From Megaustenia siamemsis (taxonomy: Eukaryota; Mollusca; Gastropoda; Stylommatophora; Ariophantidae): DNA of 64,000 nucleotides. The notes below the pieces were generated by a model. That model was not told the origin of the DNA and searched no databases. It saw only the letters and a list, made by a program, of their open reading frames with translations. The DNA is taken from NCBI GenBank assembly GCA_032433765.1, contig JAVIAB010000124.1, positions 95,012,345 to 95,076,344 on the forward strand. The letters run 5' to 3'. The position numbers were made by a program, and so were the translations under genes. Positions 44,593 through 56,115 of the stretch are shown in pieces (position 1 is the stretch's first letter; every line of letters begins with the position of its first letter).

Positions 44593-45344
44593 ATATCCAA
44601 GATGGAAACGACACATAAAAATGTGTACATGTCTTATAGTTGATATATCTTTGCTCCCAAAAAGAAAATAAGGCAATTCCAATATTCATCTCCTTCATAT
44701 ATGTTATAAAACAATGTGTCTTTATTTGTATCAAGAAATATTAAATAATGTAAACGTTTGTGTGAACTGTAACATAGACGATTTGATGTACCATACTAAC
44801 CTTATGCAACTTGAACGTTTTATGATGAATCGTTTCTATTTTAAAAATGTCAGTATAGATACAGCTGATAATGTAGGGCATGTAATTGTCTTCAACCAAT
44901 TATTTTTCTTCAACTGGCTGATGTTATGCACGGAGCCGTCTTCAAAGTTGATGAGAGGGTTAAATTAAATGGTAAATGATTAAACTAGGCCTTAGTATTA
45001 GGTCTATGCTATTATAACTAACTGCTACGGATTAGAAGCGGCTACAGGCTAAAGTACTTGGCTTTTGTACGATTGTTTTTGTCTTTATTTTCGTGACCTT
45101 GTTCCCTGTTTATTTTCTTCCATTTTTTAGATGTCAATAACCTTGCTTTTGGCCTAACATCTCCTATCTCTGTTATCGTTCTGTTTTCATTCTACTTTGT
45201 AAACCCACATCTCCTGCTCCTGGTATTCAATATCCCTTAACTATGGCACACTGTTTCTCCTATATTTTTTTATTTTACGTTTCATTTTTTTATTAGCATG
45301 TTTATCTCCCTTCATTTTTTTCACATTATTTTCATTATCATCAT

Positions 45345-45570
45345 AATCGTCATCATCATGTACCAGGCCTGCTGGTTTTAGTGATCATGTCTCTCCACAA
45401 CTTTCGACCTCAACAGTTATTTATCATGTTTGTTGTTGACTTTCTTCAAGCCATTCTCTTAAGATGTCTGGTACTATTCTCTTTGCTTCCCTTGATCTCT
45501 TCGACCCTCAATTTTCCTAATTGTTACAATATATTAAAGCTGTTCTCTTCTCATTAAATGGTCAAAAAAC
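45345..45570 (-). mobile_element. RTE-type LINE 3' end
   Basis: TCATCATGTACCAGGCCTGC, then TCTCCACAACTTTCGACCTC and CTTCTCATTAAATGGTCAA, match 8096-8310. Confidence 0.8.
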
Positions 45571-46485
45571 GATATTCGTTATACTATTAGTTATTTTTAC
45601 TTAACTGGAATGCACAGTTTTAAACTAATATACTGTTGGAGCAAGGTACCATTACTATGTGCATCACGTCACATAACTATTCTCACATCAGTTCCTAGAG
45701 GCATTGCATTGTAGTTTGATCTTAGTATTTTTCTCATATTCAGTGTGCCCCTCTGTTCGTTGTTGCTTTCCTAGTAAGGCCGTACGTGGGTAAAAACGTC
45801 ACTGTTTTAGATGTTTTCTTATGGAGAGCTCTCACTGTGAACTGTTTTCAACTATTTGGTTTGTTTTGAACATGCAGGTCATTAGTATTGAGATGAAAAT
45901 TACACTATTGTTGCTTTTTTTGTATTTTTGTTATTTCATCTTTGTTACTGGTTTTATTTAATTTGTTTCACATTTTGTTCCCAGTTGAAGGTTCACTTCG
46001 GCCTGAAGATTACACTTCGTTTTGTAGTAATTTCCCTCAAAGAACAACTATAAGCAAGCAGGATTAATTGTAATCCCCTGTACTCAGTAAACAAAAATGA
46101 CACACTTATTATGATCGTCATGCGGTGAATAATTATGTCAGGAGACGGAGAAACTTGACAAAACGGAGATGAGAATATCGTGATAGAAGAGGGGTAATAT
46201 TTGAATAACTCATACTGACACACGGAGAAGAAAAGAGAAGAATCTTGAGAAAGTGTATCGTTTAGTTAACCAAAAGAGACGCAAAGTATCTCAATTTGTA
46301 GAAATCTGTTTTTTTCTTCCTGCTGTTTTAATTATAGTTTACATTAGGTACTATGATACCTCATTACTGCCGGCCATTTGTCACTTTCACACATCAATTA
46401 ACCAATTAAAAACTTTCAAAAATATATCTTTACCATACATAGTACTCCCGTGTGTTAAGGGCCTCATTATGTGGGAAGTAAAGAA
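45571..46485. other. No gene recognised
   Basis: A GTAAAAACGTCACTG word near 45792 resembles the GAAACGTC words at 10810 and 43500. Otherwise nothing is identified. Confidence 0.35.
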
Positions 46486-46712
46486 TAGTGACACTGTGAC
46501 CTTCCAGGCATGTCGTAAGAGGCGACTTAGGAGGTTGATCGATGGCTTGACAAGCTGTCGTTGTAAAAAGCATTGTTATGGAAACAGAACCATAGATTTT
46601 AGAAGCAGTGATCTCTGCAATATGTGCCATTTGGCACGCAAGGTTTCTGTTTTTGAGATTGTAATTCTGCCCTATGTGCCGTCTTCGGCTCGAAAGGACA
46701 ATAGATAGATAG
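46486..46712 (+). mobile_element. Non-autonomous element X, with GATA tail
   Basis: It contains the core GGCATGTCGTAAGAGGCGAC and ends CTTCGGCTCGAAAGGACAAT followed by (AGAT)n. It matches the interrupted copy at 52163-54982. The 3' end resembles that of the LINE piece at 50976-51300. It has no coding capacity. Confidence 0.7.
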
Positions 46713-48489
46713 ATACATAGTACCATTGCTGGTGTATGTCGAGGGGCCACACGACCAGAGCGATAAAGGCCGCTTGGTCAAAGCAGCCGCCATGATGTGT
46801 GAGACACATTAATATTATATCACCCCCGATAGATAAAAAAAAAACCTTTTTCTGTCTACCGCTGGTTTTGAATAACGTACGTCGGCCTTTCAGCCAAAAA
46901 AACTGCACGGCCACACGCATCTCTGGAACTTTCGAAATATCACAAATTCGTTTATTCTGTGAAAAAATAGTACATACGAGATATCAGTCTAAGCTAGCCA
47001 TAAGACAGGTAGATATTAGAGTTGAATCCCTTGAACATACCCAAGTTTAGCACGTGGTATGAAAACTACTATGTCAGCATCCGCTTATCAATATAGGACT
47101 TCCACAGTGTTGATATCAGCTTTTCATCGGCCTTTATGTTTTAATTAAGATTTTGTCAAAATAAGACCTACTACAGTAAACCCATGGTCAGTGCGTTTAA
47201 AGTAAAAAAAAAATAACTGTTAAGATTAAATAAACTACTTTACACATACCGTTATACGGAAATAAAACGGGTTCGATCCTGCTTCGGACAATATATTGCT
47301 CTTTGTTTTTTGTTTTTTTTGTTGATGTCTATTTGTCTTTTTTTTCTGAGTGCTGCAATACATAGCTCTTTCTCCTATGATTCCCCGAAGCCTCGGAAGT
47401 TTCCCTCTATAATAATATGCATTTATTATTATTTGTCTCACGTTTAACACAACCTGTTTTACTTATTGTTTGTTCCTGAGACCCACAGCTGTGCTAGTTT
47501 TTGATGGTGACTCACCGTAGGGTTTCTTTCGGTCCTCTCCATTTTCTTGTCTCTATTTAAGGGATTTGTGAGCTAGCCTTCTAACGTCCAATCTGAGAAC
47601 GTGGACCGGGTACTTCAGCGTCACTTTCTAACGTAATTGGATACATAGTCCTGGATATTTTTATGTCCAGTTTATGTAATTGGTTATTTGTTCTCGAAAG
47701 CATTTATTCTTTGGTGTAGAGCATTTGTTGATTTACAGCTCTTGCATGTTAATACTGGAATCACACATGAATAAAAGAGCTCGAGTATTGTGTGATTACT
47801 AAGTGTCTTTGAAATCCCGATATTTAGAGCTTCTTAAAGATGTTTGACGCCAGTGCGATTAGGATCTTTATTTAAGTTGCTGTGTCGCCTGGAGTTGATA
47901 TATTGCTACCAAGAAAGTTGAAATTACGGAAATTTTTTCACAACTTTCGTCGTTTAGTTTGATGTATTCGAGCAATTTGATGGTGTCGATAATTTGTGTG
48001 TTTGGAAGTGCTGATAATACCAGCACTAACAGCTTATTTCTACGTTCTTCAACTATTTGCAACGAATGTGCCTTCTGTTATACTTGTCTATTATATATAT
48101 AAAAGTACATTAAATATAGTACAAATACAATCAGGTCTGGCAACTTTCGCTTAGTGTGAACCAGAGAAGGGGAACGTTACTGAATGCATGTTTTCATTTA
48201 GGGAATACTAATGCGTCATTTAAACTGCCTGCAGTTGACATTAGAGATTAATTATATTTTGTGCGCGTTTACGTGCCTGGAGCTAATTGTTTAATAGTTT
48301 TGAATGCATCAAGGGCCAACGAATAATTATCCTAATTATATTTACAAGAAAGTAATAAGCATGCAGTCGAATTCTAGACCTGCGTATATTATTACACCTG
48401 TTTCTTGGACACCAAAATATTAACATAAAGTGAATTAGACTTGTAACCACATCTAGACCCATAGTAATGCTTTAAAGGAAGTATACTGG
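46713..48489. other. No gene recognised
   Basis: This is AT-rich sequence with short open frames lacking domain signatures or splice context. Confidence 0.4.
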
Positions 48490-48645
48490 TCAACCGAGGT
48501 TCACCAAAGATTTTTCTGGAAAGTAAAGGCGGCCTGGCGTGATACCGATCACATCGTTGAAAAATGTGCCATGGTCATATGGTCACCAACACCATATTCC
48601 CCATACGACTAGTAAGTGTGAAGGGAAACTAAACTGGCCGGTTAG
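48490..48645 (+). mobile_element. SINE-2, 5'-truncated
   Basis: The body words GGAAAGTAAAGGCGGCCTGG and GATACCGATCACATCG, then CATATGGTCACCAACACCAT, follow the order of 20850-20975. The tRNA head is absent. Confidence 0.65.
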
Positions 48646-48734
48646 GACCGAATATTTATATTAATTTTTTTTTATATTTAAAGTATCAATAAGTAAACCA
48701 GTGTAAACCAAATGGAGGGCATGTGTATCTAAAT

Positions 48735-48782
48735 CTATCTGTGTCCTTTCGAGCCGAAGGCAATATTAGTATAGGGCAGAGA
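48735..48782 (-). mobile_element. 3' end fragment of element X
   Basis: On the minus strand it reads CTGCCCTATAC, then CTTCGGCTCGAAAGGACA and a weak AGAT tail. Confidence 0.5.
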
Positions 48783-48929
48783 ATCCAGACCGTTTCTGTC
48801 CGATGCATCTTAATGCATACAACATATTTAGCAATTAATTAAATGAATGCTTGTTTAATAATAATTGCAATTCACCGAGTACATAAAATAAAATGAAATA
48901 TTAATTAACATAATAAGTACTATGCAAGA

Positions 48930-50975
48930 CAAAATTGTACAATACAGTAAAGTACAATATAGTCTAGTACAGTACAGTACAGTACACTACAATAGAGATC
49001 AGCACAATATTGTATAGTGTAGTTTAGCATAGCATAGCTTAGTGTAGTATAGTATAGTACAGTACAGAACAGAACAGTACAGTACAGCAAGCACAGCACA
49101 TTACAATACAGAACAGCACAACACAGTACAGTACAGTACACAACAATACAGAATAGTATAGTATAGTATAGTATAGTATAGTATAGTATAGTATAGTATA
49201 GTATAGTATAGTATAGTATAGTATAGTATAGTATGGTATGGTATGGTATGGTATGTTATAATATAGTATAGTATAGTATAGTATAGTATAGTATAGTATA
49301 GTATAGTATAGTATAGTATAGTATAGTATAGTATAGTATAGTATAGTATAGTATAGTATAGTATAGTATAGTATAGTATAGTATAGTATGGTATGGTATG
49401 GTATGTTATAGTATAGTATAGTATAGTATAGCTTAGCATAGCATAGCAATCTAAGTATAGTATAGTATAGTATAGTATAGTATAGTATAGTATAGTATAG
49501 TATAGTATAGTATAGTATAGTATAGTATAGTATAGTATAGTATAGTATAGTATAGTAAAGTATAGTATAGTATAGTATAGTATATTATAGTATAGTATAA
49601 TATAGTGTAGTATAGTATAATATAGTATAGTATAGTATAGTATAGTATAGTATAGTATAGTATAGTATAGTATAGTATAGTATAGTATAGTATAGTATAG
49701 TATAGTATAGTATAGTATAGTATAGTATAGTATAGTATAGTATATTAACGCATAGCATAGCATTGCAATCTATACTATAGTATAGTATAGTATAGTATAG
49801 TACAGTACAGTACAGTACAGTACAGTACAGTACAGTACAGAATAGTATAGTATAGTATAGTATAGTATAGTATAGTATAGTATAGTATAGTATAGTATAG
49901 TATAGTATAGTATAGTATAGTATAGTATAGTATAGTATAGTATAGTATAGTATAGTATAGTATAGTATAGTATAGTATAGTATAGTATAGTATAGTATAG
50001 TATAGTATAGTATAGTATAGTATAGTATAGTATAGAATAGTATAGTATAGTATAGTATAGTATGGCATGGTATGGTATGATATGGTATGTTATAGTATAG
50101 TATAGTATAATATAGTAATGTACAGTATAGTAAATATAATATAGTATAGTATAGTATAGTATAGTATAGTATAGTATAGTATAGTATAGTATAGTATAGT
50201 ATAGTATAGTATAGTAAAGTACAGATTAGTATGGTATGGTATGGTGTGGTGTGGTGTGGTGTGGTATGGTATGCTATGGTATGGTATGGTATGTTATGGT
50301 ATGGTATGGTATGGTATAGTATAGTATAGTATAGTATAGTATAGTATAGTATAGTATAGTACAGTAAGGTACAGTATAGTATAGAACAGTATAGTATAGT
50401 ATAGTATAGTATAGTATAGTAAAGTATAGTATAGTATAGTATAGTATAGTATAGTATAGTATAGTATAGTATAGTATAGTATAGTATAGTATAGTATAGT
50501 ATAGTATAGTATAGTATAGTATAGTATAGTATAGTATAGCATAGCATAGCATAGCATAGCATAGTATAGTATAGTATAGTATAGTATAGTATAGTATAGT
50601 ATAGTATAGTATAGTATAGTATAGTATAGTATAGTATAGTATAGTATAGTATAGTATAGTATAGTATAGTATAGTATAGTATAGTATAGTATAGTATAGT
50701 ATAGTATAGTATAGTATAGTATAGTACAGTATAGTATAGTATAGTATAGTATAGTATGGCATAGCATGACATAGTATGAAATGGTATAGTATAGTATAGT
50801 ATAGTTATAGTATAGTATAGTATAGTATAGTATAGTATAGTATAGTATAGTATAGTATAGTATAGTATAGTATATAATAGTATAGTATAGTATAGTATAG
50901 TATAGTATAGTATAGTATAGTATAGTATAGTATAGTATAGTATAGTATAGTATAGTATAGTATAGTATAGTATCT
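48930..50975. repeat. (TATAG)n pentamer satellite
   Basis: About 2 kb of five-base repeats, with islands of variant pentamers (CAGTA, TGGTA, TAGCA). The 15-bp common period of pentamers and codons keeps minus-strand frames open for up to 395 codons of Ile-Leu-Tyr-Tyr-Thr. These are artefacts. Confidence 0.97.
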
Positions 50976-51300
50976 ATCTATTGACCTTTCGAGCCGTAAC
51001 CGGCCCATAGGGCGTAGACCAAGATACACCTTCTCCTATATGAATTTTTGTTCTAGCAGTTTTCTTTTAAAGATATTTTATCAAATCTCGCCATCTGTCT
51101 CTGTTCTGTGCAAGCAGTTCTATCTCATTGAGGGAGCCGATTCCTGCTGCTCTTGCCTCTCTCATCAATGTTCTTCTCAGTGTCTCCCTGGGTCTTCCTC
51201 TTTTTCTTTTACCTGTTGTTTCCCATATGAGGGCTTGCTTTGCTATTCGATTATTATCTCTTCTCATCACATGTCCAACGTATGACCATCGTCTTTTCTT
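50976..51300 (-). mobile_element. LINE 3' end embedded in the TATAG satellite
   Basis: The minus strand encodes GKRKRGRPRETLRRTLMREA and RDRWRDLIKYL to a stop at 51067. A short 3' UTR follows, ending GGCTCGAAAGGTCAATAGAT and AGATA. The tail passes directly into the (CTATA)n strand of the satellite. Satellite also resumes at the other side of the fragment. Confidence 0.75.
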
Positions 51301-51525
51301 TAGTATAGTATAGTATAGTATATTATAGTATAGTATAGTATAGTATAGTATAGTATAGTATAGTATTGTATAGTATAGTATATTATAGTATAGTATAGTA
51401 TAGTATACTACATTACAGTACAGTACAGTACAGTACAGTACAGCGTGGTGTGGTGCGGTATGGTATGGTATCGTATGGCGTGCCGTGGTGTGGCGTGGTA
51501 TGCTATGGTATAGTACAGTATATTT
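51301..51525. repeat. (TATAG)n satellite, right part
   Basis: The array continues beyond the LINE fragment and drifts into CAGTA, TGGTA and GTGGTG variants. Confidence 0.95.
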
Positions 51526-51527
51526 GC

Positions 51528-51585
<58 letters not shown>
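51526..51585. repeat. (TA)n tract
   Basis: An ATATATAC start followed by pure TA. Confidence 0.95.
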
Positions 51586-51586
<1 letters not shown>

Positions 51587-52055
51587 CTAATTACTTTAAA
51601 AAAAAATTGCTACCTAGTTCCCTGAAATCGGGAAATAATAAGAGCGGGAGAGGTATTGCTCTCTTTCTCAATTAAAGGTCACCCATTTGATGTCTTTGTA
51701 CAGAGGTGTTTATTTGCTGGCTTCATCCCACAATATGGTTTACACACATAGGCACGCACATACACAAACACGCACACATACACACATTTATATAAAATGC
51801 ATCCTCCTACTTCGAACGGCTCTGACTTTTGACCCTTTCAGAGTTCAAACGATAATCTCCGAGAATTTGTATCCGAAGTTCAAATGATGATTCATCATCG
51901 TTCTAAATGCACTTTCCAAGCAATAACACAATTTTAAAAAAAACCTTTCCATCTGTTTAGTTATTTGAGCCAGCGTTAGTGTAGAAGAAAACCGTATCTC
52001 TTCTCATGTATCTTGGATTGAGGATTACTTTTGTTAATGTTACCATATTTATATG
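51586..52055. other. No gene recognised
   Basis: Short unique spacer with a small CA-rich stretch near 51738-51790. Confidence 0.4.
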
Positions 52056-52063
52056 TGTGTGTG

Positions 52064-52115
<52 letters not shown>

Positions 52116-52160
52116 TGTGTGTGTGTGTGTGTGTGTGTAAGTAAGTAAGTATGTAAGTAA
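52056..52160. repeat. (GT)n / (GTGC)n / (AAGT)n microsatellite
   Basis: A GT run, then GTGC tetramers, then GT again and AAGT units, ending at the start of element X. Confidence 0.96.
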
Positions 52161-52220
52161 GTATAGTGTCATTGTGACCTTCCATGCATGTCGCAACATG
52201 CGATTAGGGAGGTTGATCGA

Positions 52221-52234
52221 TGGCTTAACAAGGT
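52221..52234. repeat. Target-site duplication of the LINE, left copy
   Basis: TGGCTTAACAAGGT is repeated exactly at 54449-54462. Confidence 0.88.
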
Positions 52235-54448
52235 CTTTTCCTCTTCTACCTTTTAGCTCCCAGTGGAGCATAGGTCTTCAACAAACACTTTCCAAGTCGT
52301 TCTGTTTTTTTTTGCAATTCTTTTAAGATCATTCCATGTCTTCCCCATCATCTTCATCTCTGCTTTGATCTGTCTTCTCCAAGAATTCCTTGGTCTTCCT
52401 CTTTGTCTTTTCCCCGGGGGATTCCAAAAAAGGGCCTGTTGTGTAATACTCTCAGTTGGCTTCCGTAGTGTGTGTCCTATCCATCGCCATCGTCTTCGCT
52501 GTATCTCATTATCCACTGGTATTTGACCGGTACATTTCCATAATTCCACGTTAGTGACTTTTTCCTGTCATTTCCATCCCTTTATTCTGCGTAAGCATCC
52601 ATTAATGAAAGTCTGTACCTTCGTGATTGTCCATTTTGGTATTCTCCATGTTTCACAGCCATATAATAGGACCGACTTAACATTTGAGTTGAACATTTTT
52701 ATTTTTGTATTTAACCTAATTTCTTTGGATTTCCATATGTTTCCCAGTGCAATGAAAGCTCCTCTTGCTTTTGATATCCTTATTTTGGTATCATTTTCTG
52801 TCCCTTCCTCTTTATCTATATTACTGCCCAGATATATGTGAGATTGTACGTCTAGTAGAGGTATTTCTCCTAGTTTTATTTGGTTATTGCCAACTGTATC
52901 AATTCTCATAATGCTGGTCTTATCTCTATTAATCTTTAGTCTTAGCTGTTGTGATCTCTCATCTAATATACTCATTTTATCCTGCATCTGTCGATGGCTG
53001 TGTGATAGGAGAGCTATGTCATCAGCAAAGTCTAAATCATCAAGTTGTTTGGTCAGTGACCACTGGATCCCATTTCTGTTGTTTTGAGTTATTTTCATAA
53101 TCCAATCTATGGCCAGTAGAAAGAGAAATGGGGACAGAAGGCATCCTTGCCTTACTCCTGTTCTTATTTCAAATGCTTATGTAAGCTGTCCTTCATTCAC
53201 CACACTACATTTTGTTCCTTCATACATTTGTTTTTATCAGGTTAATAAACTTTATGGGGATTCCGTAATGACTCAGCAACTTCCAAAACATCCTTCTGTC
53301 TAAACTATCAAATGCCTTTTCGTAATCTATGAATCCAATATAAAGTGGGGATTTTAGTTCTAAACTTTGTTCAACTATTATACGTAGAGTAGTTATTTGA
53401 TCAGCACATGATCTGTTCTTCCTAAAACCTGCTTGTTCATCTATCAAGTGTTTCTCTATAGCCTCCTTTAGTCTCTCCAGAATGATTCTGCCTAATATTT
53501 TTCCTGGCACTGATAGTAGCATAATTCCCCTATAATTTGTGCACTCCTGTAAACTTCCTTTCTTTTGTAGTTTGATCATATAACCTTCTCTCCAGTCGTT
53601 AGGTATTTCTTCCCTCTCCCAAATTTTATCCAATAGATCATGTAACATCTTGGTAGAGGTGTTAATATCTGCTTTGATGGCTTCCGAAGGAATTTCATCT
53701 GGTCCTGTGGCTTTACAATTGTTTAATAGTTTGATGGCTTTCATTATTTCTTCTTTGCTTGGTTTTCCGCAGTTAACGTGTAACTCTTCTTCTGCTGGTA
53801 ATATATCTGGAGGATTATTTGAGCTGGGTCTGTTCAAAAGTTCTTCAAAGTGCTCTTTCCATCTCTCCATTTGTTCCCTTATATTACTAAGCAGATTTCC
53901 TTTCTTATCTTTGATAAAGGCGTTGATCTGTTTGTATTTTCCACCTAGTATCTTTGTGCTGTTGTACAGTTCTTTCATATTCCCTTTATTTGCTGCTTCT
54001 TCTGCCTCTTTAGCTAGTTCATATATATATTTCCTCTTATCCCTTTTAATGCATCTTTTCACTTCTTTGTTCACCTCTGTGTAAGATTCCTGTGTCTTGA
54101 CTTTATTACTTCTCGTTTTGCTTTTATTTATGTCTGCTTTCTTGTTATTTCTTTCTTTAATTTTATCCAGGGTCTCTGCTGTCATCCATGCCTTATTCTG
54201 GCGTTCTCTTTTCCCCAGTGTTTCTTCGCATGTCTCTTTCCATATATGTTTTACCTGTTTCCAATGATCTTCTATATTTATTGTATTTTCTAGTTGTTGG
54301 AGGACTTGGTATTTGTTTGATATTGTGACTGCGAATTTATCTTTAATTCCTTGTTCTTTAAGAAGCCCTACATTGAAATACTTCCTACCCTTATTCGTTA
54401 AAGTATACCTTTTTAATGTAATTATAAGTTTGGCTATCAGAAGATCCT
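52235..54448 (-). mobile_element. LINE, 2.2 kb, 5'-truncated, with target-site duplication
   Basis: The RT is nearly intact on the minus strand. In order it shows NCKATGPDEIPSEAIK, NYRGIMLLSVPGKILGRIIL, DEQAGFRKNRSCADQ, FIDYEKAFDSLDRRMFW (first catalytic Asp), GVRQGCLLSPFLF, DDLDFADDIALLSHS (catalytic Asp pair), LLYGCETWRI and GKRQRGRPRNSWRRQ. Damage is light: one frame shift near 53222 and one TAA near 53178. The break between the 52549 and 52568 frames marks another shift. A 14-bp direct repeat flanks it exactly. The endonuclease half is missing, so the copy is dead, but it is young. A diverged relative at 17560-17760 seeded the minisatellite at 17100. Confidence 0.9.
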
Positions 54449-54484
54449 TGGCTTAACAAGGTGTCACTGTAAAATTATTGTTAT

Positions 54485-54833
54485 TTTTTTTTCGTTCGCC
54501 AGCTTTTACCTGTGACGAAGTCCCTAGAGACTAGGAACTGAATTTTGCGTGTTAATTCATTTTTCCCTGGCAGCCGTGTGTACAGTGGTCCCTCGCTACA
54601 GATAACTATAACCCTACCAGATAACTCCGACTTCGGAGGTACTCATATTTTTCATATTTTTTTCCGTCGATGAGTAATTGACGTTCCAAGCCGGGCCTCG
54701 CTGCTGAGACCAGGGCTGGTTGCCGCAGAGAGAAATCATAAATCAAAATACCAACCGGTGTAGCCGGGATTTGAACCCACAACCTCTCTGTCTCGAGGCC
54801 GGCGTCTTGCCTCGAGACCAACCAGTCCCCAAG
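54485..54833 (-). mobile_element. tRNA-derived SINE (SINE-1) with target-site duplication
   Basis: On the minus strand a GGTTGGTCTCGAGGCAAGAC head and the B-box GTGGGTTCAAATCCCGG are followed by the SINE-1 body and an A-rich tail. ATTATTGTTAT flanks it at 54474-54484 and 54834-54844. Confidence 0.87.
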
Positions 54834-54989
54834 ATTATTGTTATAGGAACAGCCATATATTTTAGAAGCAGTGATTAATGTAATATGTGCCACTTTGACA
54901 CTCAATTTTTCTGTTGTTGAGATTGTGGTTCTACCCTATGTGCCGTCTTCGGCTCGAAAAGACAGTAGATAGATAGATAGATGTATAAA

Positions 54990-55256
54990 TAAAAAAAACA
55001 GTCCCGTCACACCATAGTGGCGTATAGGGAATATGGCGTCAGTGGACATAATTTGTTACAGACAGCACATTTTTCAGCAAATAAGATTTTTGGGGTTATA
55101 TGGTCGGTATTACGTCTGCACCGCTTAACTTTCCCATAAAAAAAATCAGGTAGCCATTTAAGGCGGGGTGAACCCAGAAGCCGTCGATCAGGATCGAAAC
55201 CGACCCTTTGTCTTTTGCAGTCCAGGTCACTAAGCACAGACCCATCGCGGCTCCCA
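54990..55256 (-). mobile_element. tRNA-derived SINE (SINE-2)
   Basis: It runs from CAGTCCCGTCACACCATAG to the head complement CAGACCCATCGCGGCTCCC. The tRNA-like part is diverged. It lies just past the 3' end of GPCR gene B. Confidence 0.83.
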
Positions 55257-55521
55257 ATAAATATGTGTGCTAACGTGTTATCTTTAAAGAAATGGGTACT
55301 GTTGTGACATGTGACCGGATTACTTCACTTCCCCATTATTTATCATTGAGAAAACTGATTCAAACTTCGAACATTTCCAAGTTCGTTCGATCAATTTGAG
55401 TGAACTAAATTCCAAGTACGTGGCACCGCAATACAAACATATTTAGGCGTGCTCAACTTTCGTAACGTAATGTTCCTATCAGTACATAAATAACATATAT
55501 CTATAAATAACAATTTTGTTT

Positions 55522-56115
55522 TTATACTCGACGTTTCACGAACAAATTAAACACGTTTCTAAAATTACTGCTCATGCGATAATAAATAAATATATTCATT
55601 GAAGAATTTACTGCTTCCAAAAGGAAACCTAGACCGCCTAATAAAGTTAAGGCATTTCTGTATTTTCCAGCAACAGAGAGTTCCGGAAACATGGACATTC
55701 CTATGCAAACAAAACTTATGGGAGCAAAACATACAATAAAAAGAGTGGAGATCATGACAACCATTTTAGCTATTTTCTGGTTCCGGTTGGAGACATTGTC
55801 CGCTTGAGCTGACTTTGAAGAATTGACCAGCCAATTCGCTTTTCGATGTAGTTGAACTGTCAGAATTAACGTACACGCTGTGATGATCACAAAAGCGCTG
55901 AATGGAATCAAAGTGTTGTTGACGATGAACGATATCGCTTCCACGGTCTCTCTGTTTTCCATAAAAATAAGGCCGATCATAGTTTTGTTTCTTGCAGGAA
56001 AATATTTGAGGTCAAGTTTGTTGACGACGTAGATGGGAGCAACACTAAACATCAGTAGGAGGAAAACAACGACGATAATGACAACGACTCGTTTTGTGGT
56101 GACAATTTGTTTAAT
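55522..56115 (-). CDS. GPCR gene B exon 3
   Basis: It is 198 codons including the stop, opening after TTTCAACTAG with IKQIVTTKRV. It is the longest unbroken receptor exon in the window and encodes TM4-TM7. Confidence 0.9.
   Translation of the reverse strand: MKQIVTTKRVVVIIVVVFLLLMFSVAPIYVVNKLDLKYFPARNKTMIGLIFMENRETVEAISFIVNNTLIPFSAFVIITACTLILTVQLHRKANWLVNSSKSAQADNVSNRNQKIAKMVVMISTLFIVCFAPISFVCIGMSMFPELSVAGKYRNALTLLGGLGFLLEAVNSSMNIFIYYRMSSNFRNVFNLFVKRRV

Larger units (their letters stand above)
52163..54982 (+). mobile_element. Element X, split by a LINE and a SINE
   Basis: The pieces are 52163-52234, 54463-54473 and 54845-54982. Joined, they follow 46486-46712 from GTGACCTTCCATGCATGTCG to CTTCGGCTCGAAAAGACAGT and an (AGAT)n tail. 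The insertions show that element X was here first. Confidence 0.75.

Noticed and set aside
49039..51029. Frames of up to 395 codons of Ile-Leu-Tyr-Tyr-Thr repeats
   Set aside because: Direct translation of the TATAG pentamer satellite, open in several frames at once.
53220..54185. 321-codon frame as a host gene
   Set aside because: It carries the RT core motifs of a LINE and lies between exact target-site duplications.
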